From Apis mellifera (taxonomy: Eukaryota > Arthropoda > Insecta > Hymenoptera > Apidae): a stretch of 64,000 bases of DNA. Numbering within the stretch: the stretch's first letter is position 1; every line of letters begins with the position of its first letter. Below the pieces are notes generated by a model. That model was not told the DNA's origin. It saw only the letters and a list, made by a program, of their open reading frames with translations, and did no database searches. The stretch lies in the NCBI RefSeq assembly GCF_003254395.2, contig NC_037638.1:5136001-5200000 (forward strand), written 5' to 3'. The translations under genes were made by a program, and so were the position numbers. Shown here piece by piece: positions 10,720 through 22,400 of this stretch.

Positions 10720-12592
10720 TGGACTTCGTTTCCGTAATCACAAATGAATACACGAGAAACGATGTAATTCTATCCTTTTTTTTTTCTTAAGTAGCTTGCC
10801 ACTGAAACCAGGATCGATCGCTACGAGAAACCGATACGTCATTTAATTCGCTACGAAAAAATTAAATTCGATCTATTTCCGACGGTGAAATATGCAGGTA
10901 TGCTCTAAATATACAGTGCCATGCTGTACCATGAGTGCACAGGTGGATAAAAATAGCTCAACAATAATGCCGTTGATCTTCAACGATTCTGTCACAACGT
11001 TATCTTAATTCATCGGTGATCGTACATAAATTAAATAAAATGAAATTACATTAAATCTCTATAAATCTGTAAGGATTAAATTAAATCGTTTTTTGAAAGT
11101 TTAAAAATAATAATATCTTAGATTTTTTTTTTTTATATATTTTATATCATATCACGTTTTTTGATCACGTAAAAAAAATCCCTTCGAATGCATGTAAAGA
11201 GATTCGATGTTTTGATCGATTTATTCAAAATAAACCGTCTATTTCAATTAAATAAAAAGTTAACGAGGTATAATTGCGAAAATTTAAAATAAAAAATATG
11301 AGGTAGCAAGGAATCGATATATATATATATATAAAACAAATTTTTTATAATACATTTATAAAACATTGGTATGTATTAAAAAATATAAGTGATAAAGTTG
11401 ATAAAGAATAATCAAATGGTTTTATTGCATATTCGATAGTTGAGACCTAACCTATACACAGCATATAATATTCTCATATATTTTTAATTTAAAAATAAAT
11501 AATTCTTTAATTTTTAATTAATTTATGTTTTTATATCACTAATATAAATAAAAATATTGATCTTTCTGGTTAATAGAAAAATATTAATAAGTTAAAATTG
11601 AATTTTATATTAATTAGGTGTTTATACACCGATTTTTAAATATCGAAGCGTAAAGGTTAGATTCTCAACTAATAACTAAATAGCAGTTAAGCAATGATAA
11701 AATGATTAAACAACAAAAATATCCATGAAAAAATGCTTTTGAAAGTGTTGCGTACTATTTGGCTCGCTAAACGAAACCCGGAGAGTCAAGAATGCTTCCT
11801 ACTTTATTTTCGTTACCTCAAATCAGACACGTTGACAGTTGCCAGGTCGTTTGTAACAAATAACAATTGTTCCTAACGCAAACATGTTCAAATTATTGTG
11901 TTCCATACTTTCTCTTCTATTAGTTCATCTAACCTCTTTTCGAAGAAGAAAATAGAAATTCACAGATATATGTAAACGTAACGTCTTCTTAATATTGCTC
12001 ATTGAAAATAGAAATACTAAATATGCTAAAATTAATTTGCTACCAATTCCTTGCGACCTTTAATTAACGTTATCAAGAGCATTAGCACCGGAAAATTGTG
12101 TATACAAAAATGTGTATAAGCACCGGATTCTTCGTAGACGCTAGCACCTAACTTCTTCTCTACAGCCATAAGGGATAAACCGTCTGTTTCAAAAAGATTT
12201 AGATCATTTTACCGTATAATTCTAATATTTTCTCTAAAGTCGAAGATTGTTTAGCATAGTAGACACCACAAGTATTAAATATTCAAAGGCACTTTTGCTT
12301 TTTAAAATAACCAATATTTCTTCTTTCATATCCCTTGTACATTTGGAATGTACATTGATGAACAAAACTTTGAAATTATATAGTTCTATAAAGAATTCAA
12401 GAATTTAAAAAAAAGTTAGATTAGAATTCTGATAATTAAATAGGATTTTCCTTACCTTATAGAAGAGTCACAACTTAACAGAAGTTAGAAAATACTACTC
12501 TAACATAATATTTTACAGAATCCAAAATTGTTTTGAAATAGAAAGAAATTCTATTATCTTCTTTAGAGAATTTTTTCCAAAAATCTATGGGA

Positions 12593-12598
12593 TTTATT
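12593..12598 (-). terminator. SoxF: Candidate polyadenylation signal of SoxF (distal of two)
   Basis: On the minus strand this reads AATAAA, about 310 bases past the SoxF stop. A second AATAAA lies at 12626-12631. Either could be used, and longer 3' ends are not excluded. Confidence 0.35.
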
Positions 12599-12625
12599 TT
12601 TTTTTTATCCATATTTATAGCATTA

Positions 12626-12631
12626 TTTATT
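12626..12631 (-). terminator. SoxF: Candidate polyadenylation signal of SoxF (proximal of two)
   Basis: On the minus strand this reads AATAAA, about 280 bases past the stop at 12911-12913. The AT-rich context makes chance occurrence likely. Confidence 0.35.
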
Positions 12632-12910
12632 AATCAAAAGAAAAAAAAACTAACAAAAAATTCAATTATCGCTGTGTGATAAACATTACCACTTATTTCT
12701 TCCTTCCTGCTGCAACACAGTAAGGTTCATCCTTCCCCAACTTCAAGTAACCAATATTTGCGACATCTACTATGACAATAACCGCACGACCATCTTCCAC
12801 ATCGATCAGACCTATAATCAACATCAAGGTCTTCGTAAAATCAAAACTAGAACGGCGAATATCAAATATATCTCAGTGTTTTTCTAGACATCTCCCATTT
12901 ATCCGAAACA

Positions 12911-13464
12911 CTAGCTACTGTAACAAGTTTTGCGCACATCTGCAAGTATTACACTGAAATCATCATCCGCCTTGGATACATGCTCGATATTCTGCGGCTG
13001 TTGAGCCTGTTGAGCCTGCTGAGGCTGTTGCTGTTGCTGCTGCTGCTGCTGCTGTTGCTGATGCTCCGGATATTTTGCCACGTCCATAGCCTGATGATAC
13101 TGTTCCATCCCGTGAGCAATACCCACGTTTGAACAACGAGCATCCTTTGCCTGATCATCAACTGAGATGCACTGAGAGTTCGACATGTCTAGCTGAGTCT
13201 GTTGAGGTGTATAGTAACGCAGATCACTGGCGTAATTGTGATTGCTGTCGAGTAGATTCTGCGAGGTGAGGCTGGTGTGTGCTACGCTTGTAGGATGGGA
13301 ATACTTGAAGTACTTCTCCAATTGCAAAGTCTGTTGCTGTTCATCCTCCGCTGTTGTGCCCATCGCGGCCTCCATATGACCCAGAATTGGATGCTGTTGA
13401 CCGGCGCTGGTCCCCTCCGTTTGATATTCCTGATGATGAGTCATTTGGTATCGGTGGGATACAC
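12911..13464 (-). CDS. SoxF: SoxF exon 8 (polyQ and C-terminal tail)
   Basis: It follows the acceptor TTTTCAG and completes the split glycine codon (residue 522). It encodes residues 523-705, ending SVILADVRKTCYSS and a TAG at 12911-12913. It contains the glutamine run at 13025-13060 and a Q/A/P-rich extension. Confidence 0.9.
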
Positions 13465-16400
13465 CTGAAAATAAATCCATCATGGAGAAGAATGCTCTAA
13501 TAAAAGGGAGATATTCAAAGGAGTGAATTTTAGAAATGATAGAGTTGATAAAGATAATTGAAATGAAAAATGGATGGAAAATGAATTTAAGTAGTATTTC
13601 TTCTTTTTCTTTTGAATAAAATTAAATGATATATATATTCATGAGAAAAATTGAAAATATAGTAACAGCATTCCAATTGTGTATAATCGATTATTGGATT
13701 AATTCCAAGTGTAACAGGACACACAAGAAGGAATAAAGGATTACCGGAACAACCTTCGGCGGCTCCGCGTATCCCCATAGACTGTTGTCGATTGGCACAC
13801 TGAACAGGATTATAGTTGCTTTCGACGGAGGACTGCATCGAATAGTTGGCAGTCTTTGAGGATTGGGTGCTCGTATAGTGCTGCAACGATTGATCGTGCG
13901 GGGATGCGACCGGCGGATAAAAAGTCCCCGTCACAGAGCCAACATTCTCAAATCCGGAGCGTAATTTATTACACGACACCATCATCCCATTCGCTATACC
14001 GACCGCGGCTATGCTCGACGGCTGTCTCTCGAAATTTAAGTAACTCACCTAGAAGGCAAAAGAAAAAAAGAAAAAAAGAAAAACTTACTGGTTGGAACTT
14101 TCACTCACTTACTTATTATAATTAAGACGTTGGGATATGCTTAACATAAATAAATACAGGGAGGATATAAAGTTATTTCATTATTGTTTAAAATTGAATT
14201 GAAAAGGATTTGAATTGATAAAACATTTTTGTCAATCTTTATGTCACTTAGGGAGATTAATATTTAATTTTTATAACATAAATAAATACAGGGAGGATAT
14301 AAAGTTATTTCATTATTGTTTAAAATTGAATTGAAAAGGATTTGAATTGATAAAACATTTTTGTCAATCTTTATGTCACTTAGGGAGATTAATATTTAAT
14401 TTTTATATTTATGAATTAAAAATTCTTGAATATTGTGTTTCAAATTTTCTGCAATTTCACAAGCAAGTAAACGAGGACTATATTTGTCCTCCTAGCTTTC
14501 AACAAGATCATTTGTATTCATGCCATTACTCACTGATTTTTTGTAAGTCAGAGTGTCTGTGTAAGCACCAGAATTCTGACACGACGATATGCTAGTACCA
14601 CCAGCATGACCCGTGTGCAACTGATTATCGGTACTCATGAAAGTGTACCGTTTCGTTTGCTCGCTTATTTCGCTATGCTGCTTCGACGAACCCTCCATCA
14701 GATCTCGTTCAGGATCTGGATTTTGGTTTGATGGCAAATGCGTTCCGTCACCTAATTACCACCCAAATTCATGCATCGAAATTAATAGTTTTAATTAGCT
14801 GTCTTAACAGTTACACAGAAATGACAAACAGAAAAATTATTAATGATAAAAAAAAAGAATAGTAAAAGAAAATTTCAAATTTAAATATTAATTGTTCAAA
14901 AAATTCCCACTATAAAAAAATTCTAATGATAATAGAATTAAAAATATATATATATAATTGCAATATAAAATTCTATGAATAGAATTTTTTTTACATATAA
15001 TAAAGAAAAAATTATATATCCAATTTGTAAAATAATAGTGATAATTTATATGTACAAATATAATTCCACAAGTTCCATGGGTGTCTGAACGATAATTAAT
15101 GCGAGTACAAGGTCTCACCATCTGGCTCGGGACTGGCAACTGGAGATATGTCCGGTGAGTGAATGATAGGCGTATAAGGACTACCGTACAAGGAATTGCT
15201 CTCCGATTTGTACTCCTGGATACCTTGCTGTTGCTGCTGGTGATACAGGGATGAGATCGGGGAATGGCCGCCCCACGGGATCTGAGGAATGCCTTGATAA
15301 CTGTCCATCTTAGACCTTAAATAAATATCAAACGTCACTTCGTATTTCTTTTAAGGAGCGCTTTTAACGCGAACGAAATTTACTTGTACAGATAAATAAA
15401 ATAACTAGAAAAATTCTACTAGATTCACTAGTGCCCTCTTGCGTAAGATTAACGAACTAAAAATCCTAGTAAATAGAACTTCAATAATAAAAGTATGTGC
15501 AAATATTTTCTGTAGTAACCACGATATATCTAATCGCGTAACGAAAGTAGTGCATCTAATTACTAAAACTAATCACGTCTCCGTTATAAATATGCAGCGT
15601 GCAATTATCCTAATCCTAGTTATCTCTTATTCAATGAACTTTACGTTGAAGGATTTATTACGTAATAAAAATTAATCGCAAAATTCGAAGTTATTCGCAA
15701 ATTCGATTAATTACTCGCAACAAAGGGATAATAATTAAAAAATTGGTGGGCCTATAAACTTCGATTATATTACGTGGACTTACATGGAATGATGAATCGT
15801 GGTGCCAGAGGGGTTGGACCTATTGGTCGTGGTATTGGTCGCCGATGGAGGAGAAGAGGGCGCTCCTGGGGCCCGTTTCGCGTGTTTTCTGCGCCGTGGC
15901 CTGTACTTGTAGTTCGGATGTTCCTGCATGTGTATGACCCTCAGCCTCTCGGCTTCCTCGACGTACGGCCTTCTGTCCTGCGGGGTCAACCCTCGCCATT
16001 TCTTTCCTGAAATACACGAGGGTCGTCCATTAGCTGCAACGGTGCCACGATTTTCGATACGACATTGCAATGTTAGGTTATGTACAGTATTGTACACCCT
16101 TGTTCAAAAGTCTTAGATTATTTATTATATCACAAGATGAATGTTAAGGATCATTCCAAGTAAGGTAAGTTTCATTCTATGCACGATTAAACAAAAATAA
16201 ATTTTGCTCAGAAAAATAATTTAATATCAGTATTTCAATTTCTAAAATCATCCATTAAATTTTCTACTTTATGATGCTTGAAAAATTATAAAAAATTTAA
16301 GTAACCAATTAAATATATTATTATACTATATCAAATGCTTATGTATTGATATATTTACTAAAAATTTCCATCATTAAAGTTGATGATTTATACGTTAAAT

Positions 16401-19400
16401 TCTTATTAAAAATATGATTTTTGTTCTAAGAATTTATCTTGCGACTTCTGCGACTTTTGAACGAGACTGTATGTAGAGGTACATCCGAGATGCTTACCAC
16501 TGGTCTTCCTGAATTCAGGGGGCGGCGTGAAAGGCAATAAAAATTTGATGAGTAATGTTACATGTGGTTGCATGTGCTGTAAAGGAAGGGTGTAAGGAAA
16601 TGGTTATTTGAATTGTTTTTTTCGAGAATACCTTGAGGAACAGAAGTTTTCAAGATGGTGAATCTTTTTTCTGGTTAGATTGTCTTTTTTTTTTTAGAAG
16701 AAAGAGAGAGATATTTTGGTTTTTTTTCTTCTTACAGATTTTGAAACTAATAATATCCATCCTTCTCAATTTTCTATGTGTTTCTTAACTTTTATTCTGA
16801 TTTTTATTCACAAGGTTTCTTTAATAATTATAAATAAATCTTGACGGATGATGAAATGGAATATAACGATGAATGACGATTTTTAAAAGCTTAAAATATT
16901 GAAAATATTTGAATTGAACTGAAGGATTATTACAGAGGATTAATTATTAGTGAAGAATGATTTAAAATTTATATTTCTTTAATATTTTACTTTAATTATT
17001 GATTAATTCAAAAGATCTGAATTTGCAAAATTCATTTACATTGAAAGGATCATTAAAAATGATTTCATTTTTAACAGCATTAAAAAAATTTTATATGCAT
17101 ATAATTTCAATATTCATGTCTGATCTGTTTATTATATTTTTAGATCAATCTTCTGATTTATATCAATTATCATATTTTGATTGTTCATGCAAGAAGTTTT
17201 AAAGAAGTCACATCTTTTGGAAAATGGAAGCATTCAAAATTGCATAATGAAATGCTTCAATTTCTATCATAGAACGTTTTTTACTAGAGAAAAAATATAG
17301 ATTTATTCATAAAACAAGAATGTTCGCTTTGAATGTTTCAATCCGGATCGAATTGAACTATGTACACAGATAAATAAAGATATAAACTTTGCATCTAATC
17401 ATAAAATGTCATAAACTTGTTATTTATTTTTCTTTGCATACGGAATATTATTTGATTTAATATCCATTGAATATTCATTTTTAACCAATTAACAAAGTAG
17501 AAAAAAATAATTAATTTTGTTTAAAAATTTTATACCTTTAATAATAATATTTTTAAAATGATAATCAATGTTGCGTCAATGTATTTAAATATTTTTTTAT
17601 TTGTAAAATCTTGATAGTTAAAAATCTGATATTATCGTTGCGTTTAATTGAAATAAACAGGAAAAGGAAGAAGCGTATATTGCACATATTAAAAATACAC
17701 ATTTGCATTTTCAAATGATTACACAATAAATGTTGGATATAATAATATACTATATATTAGTTTCGAAGTAGCAAACAACATATTAATTTCATCAACAGCA
17801 ATTAATTTCTCTTCGTAAAAAAAAAGAAAAACTTCAAATTTCGCGCCTTTCGCAAAGATCCGACTAAAGATCTAACCTCTAAAAAAACCGTCACATCAAA
17901 CTACATACAATCTACAATCTACGATCTTTGTTCAAAAATCTTAAAAACTACTAACCAAAATTAATTCAAACCTCCGAATCCAATAACCACGAAAAAAATA
18001 AATAAAATCTATCCAAAAATCGTCAAAGATCTGTTCAAAAACGAAAAAATCAAGCCCAAAAAAAAAAAAAAAAGAAACAAATATCCACAATCTATCTTAT
18101 CTATAATAACTCCATATAACCAATCATCCATACGATCAATCACAAAAAGGCAATAACTCCATCTTACCTATATATAACGTACACAGATACGTACTAGAAA
18201 CGCTACACCAATCGAATCCAATCTTTCACCGCGAACCTATAAATTCTTCCACCTAAGATCCGCATTCACTTATTCCTACATACAACCACAATCCGGTCTC
18301 TCGGTGCCACTAAAGAAGCAAAAGTATCTGCGGCGAGGTATTTCGAGGATCGATAAGGACGAACGCTCGTTGCTCGATTGTCCATCGACACTCTTCTAAT
18401 TCGTGCTACGACTAGTTTGGATCCCTAATTGCCCGCCAGAGTTCGTCGTGGTCGCCGCTGTTGGTCCTCGCTGGTTGGAGGAAGCGGAAAAAACGGTTGA
18501 ACGGAGATGCGAAATTACCAAGGAGGGCTCGGCCGGCCGTACGTTTCTCGTTCGACTGGAATCTGCCTTAGTTGCGGTTCGATATTCCTCTGCGCGGGCA
18601 TAGTAGGCCGGAATATCATTAAGCATGGATAAGGGTTAATACGAACGTAAGATGTTCACGACAAGAACGAAAAACTTGAGCGAGGCGGATGTATATATGG
18701 TGTGCGCGTACATATGTATATACAGGGATCGGCGCGTATACCGGGGCCGCGTATAGGCACATAGGCGCATGGGGGCGTAGATATGGGTGCGCCCGTGCCT
18801 TTAGCCAGCCACAAGGCACGAACCATTATTTCATATTTCATTTTGTATATTTCAACTCCGGAGGAGACGCTAACCCGAACGACTTGGGCCTCGAAGAGGG
18901 AGGTATAGCGGATAAAGAAAAAGAGAAAACGAAGAGAAGAGAGGGAGGGGGGAAAAAGAAGGGAGGGAAAAAAGGATGGTAGCCAAGTCTCTCTAGATCT
19001 CCCTGTAAAGTCCATTTTTGTCGCCCCAAGTTTCTTCTTACCTCTTCTTCTTCTTCTTCTTCTTCTTCTTCTCGAGGAGCGCTGCCCTTTTTTGCGATAC
19101 GCGTACTTTTCATCGCGACAGCGAGCAGGGTTGACGCTGAGAGGTAAAAGCTCTCAGGACGGGCTCACGTCGAGATTCAATGGAATTCCCCTTTGTCGCT
19201 TGTCTTTGTACGGGCGGAAGGAGGAGAATTTCTTTGGGATTCTGATTTCTTCTGATAAATTACCCTCTGATTGGGGGAATTACTTAGGTTTGGAGGATTT
19301 ACGTTGTGAATTTGTTACTACGCCTTATTCGAATCCATTAGAATGACGTTTTGAATTAGGAATTATATTCTGTGTGACGTTATCTGACAGAATAAAATGG

Positions 19401-22400
19401 ATTCATTTTGAAATGGAAAAAATTTCCTGTGATATTTTTCAATTTTTAACTTCTTAATTTTCTTAATGGATATAATAAATATATTAAAAATATATATAAT
19501 AAATATATAATAATATAATAAATATATTATAGATGATAGCCAATGAATTATTTAATTAAAGACAAATCAAAATTGGAATAATTCATGGAATAATTCATAA
19601 TAATAATTCTCCCTTTCAAATTGTAAACAATGATTTTCTATGAGTTCCATTTCTGCACTATATTTTTAACTTCTTAATTTTTACCTTAATGGATATAATA
19701 AATATATTAAAAATATATATAATAAATATATAATAATATAATAAATATATTATAGATGATAGCCAATGAATTATTTAAATAAAAAGACAAATCAAAATTG
19801 CATGGAATAATTCATAATAATAATTCTCCCTTTCAAATTGTAAAAGATGATTTTCTATGAGTTCCATTTCTGCACTATATTTTTAACTTCTTAATTTTTA
19901 CCTTAATGGATAAAAATAATAAATATATTATATTATTATATAAATAAATATATAATATATAATAAATATATTATAGATGATAGCCAATGAATTATTTAAT
20001 TAAAGACAAATCAAAATTGGAATAATTCATGGAATAATTCATAATAATAATTCTCCCTTTCAAATTGTAAACAATGATTTTCTATGAGTTCCATTTCTGC
20101 ACTATATTTTTAACTTCTTAATTTTTACCTTAATGGATATAATAAATATATTAAAAATATATATAATAAATATATAATAATATAATAAATATATTATAGA
20201 TGATAGCCAATGAATTATTTAATTAAATCAAAATTGCATGGAATAATTCATAATAATAATTCTCCCTTTCAAATTGTAAACAATGATTTTCTATGAGTTC
20301 CATTTCTGCACTATATTTTTAACTTCTTAATTTTTACCTTAATGGATATAATAAATATATTAAAAATATATATAATAAATATATTATAGATGATAGCCAA
20401 TGAATTATTTAATTAAATCAAAACTGCATGGAATAATTCATAATAATAATTCTCCCTTTCAAATTGTAAAAGATGATTTTCTATGAGTTTCATCTCTTTT
20501 TTGCATATATCCATGTCAATATCTGCGACGACAAAAAGAAGATAAAGTTCGGACGAAAAGAAACCGCAACGCTTCTTTCTTCTCTTTACCCTCGAAAAAT
20601 TTTTTACCCTCGTTGCGGTCGGATTCGTCCATTTGCTTCCGTGTGTTTCGGGGAAAACGGTGAAATAATCATCCGGTCGTGGCTCGGACGGGGAGAGGGG
20701 CCGACACGGATGAAGAAGGGACGGGCAGCTTAGACTTTTTGGCCGACAATAAGTAAACTTAATTTAATATTCCTGGGCGCGCTCCGCGGTGAGCTAGCCG
20801 GCAGTGATTCATCATCACACCCGCGCACTGCTTCCCACCATGACGTCCTCGTTAAGTATTCTAATGGTTGCCGTGTACCTCTAATTTACCCTGCTCTCGG
20901 CTCTAGTCAGACGACTTCATTAATTTCAATGTTTCGGTCAAAAGCGAGCCGCTCACGGATTGGAAACACTTTAGGAACTTGTTGGATCACATCTATCGAG
21001 CCGTTTGTTCTTCATCGTCCTCTGATCGTAATCCTTCTCGGTGTGAGATTCGATGTACGGCGAAGAGAAAGTGTTTGTAACTTTGATAAAGATACGATAG
21101 AGATATATATATATCTTGGGAAGATTGGCTTTTTTCTTTGTCGGTGATTTTCTAAAACATTTTTTTTAAATTATTTGAAAGAGCGAGGAGAACAATAAAA
21201 GATCGAAATAATTAATTATTTCGTGCGCGATGATAAATAAGTCATAAAACTAAGCGTTTTACGTATGCGTGAATGAATAAATGCTTCAGTTTCGGAGAAT
21301 TTTTGGCTTTGCCAAGAATAATTAATCCTTTGTATTTCGATTGTTTAAGTTTTTTTTCATATTTATTTATTCATTCGTGATTAAATTTAAATTTTTAATA
21401 TTATTATTTGTCAACATAAGTTTATTTGATGCAAATGATTAAGAATCTCATTGCTTTTCTGATTTTTCGATCGAAATTTCCATAATCCAATTTTAAATTT
21501 TTGCCTCCTTTGTTTTTCTGACTTTTAACCTTATTTATAGAATAAAAATTGTGTATCAATAAGTAATAATAAGTTTCTGATTTATTATCGATAAAATATT
21601 ATTTATGTAATAGGAAGTTGTTACACACACCTTATAAAAATCTTATTTCTCGTTAAAAATTAAGATTTTATACGAAGATCTTGATAGAATAATTTTCAAA
21701 TTCATTCCGCGTTATAAAGAGAACTCGATCACGGTGCGCGGTAGAATCATTAAAAATTCTGTTATCGCAACAGGCGACAGGCGAGCACGCGCGCGTGCGC
21801 GACGCACGCAAATGTATGCAAAGCGCATGCAGGTCACAATAAGTCGATCAGCGGCGAACATACTTCGGAAATCTCATTTGAACCGATGCTAATAGGTTGC
21901 CTTATCCACGTCGCTTAATCTGGGCGCGCATGTACACGACCGGCCGACTCGTGAATTCCTCGAAGCGTGATAAATTAACGCCAACGGAGATCGCGACAAA
22001 TTACGTCTCTCGATTAGACGTTGACTCCCCTGCGCGCGCAGATCGCTCGTGCCGAAATGTCTTTTTGTACCTATCAACAATTCGATATGTGCGCGCGCAT
22101 GCATGTAACGTCCATTCAATGTATAACCTCCTTGGTCGCTGACATTTTCCAGAAAGCTCGTTCGTTCTACCGGTTAATTAACGATTCCGCGGTGATTTAC
22201 GCACGTGGCAAACTCAGCCGGACCAATAGTCGATTAAGCCACGTTTCTATGCCCGCACATCGGCACTCGGAGAATTTCGTTCTGCTCGCAGATGCAACAT
22301 CGCTGGAACGTGACATTTCCAGAATCAAGCGAGAAACTTCTCGCTCGGCATTTAGAATACCGTCTAGAATTAGTTACCAGCAGCACCCGTCCGTGTTTCC

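Larger units (their letters stand above)
6431..12592. other. AT-rich intergenic DNA between convergent oaf and SoxF
   Basis: No coding exon or RNA gene is supported here on either strand. Open frames are short, AT-driven and lack homology that I recognise. The interval holds three inverted-repeat elements (8038-8288, 9867-10035, 10032-10610), a 13-base G run at 8643-8655, TA-rich microsatellites near 9815-9860, and a long A run at 10694-10719. Part of 11700-12592 may be SoxF 3' UTR if a distal polyadenylation site is used. Confidence 0.5.

Noticed and set aside
10905..10960. TACAGTGCC-like sequence resembling a Tc1 element end
   Set aside because: No inverted partner or transposase remnant was found nearby.
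13949..14125. Plus-strand open frame opposite SoxF exon 7
   Set aside because: It is a shadow of the minus-strand coding exon, whose splice phases and homology are well supported.
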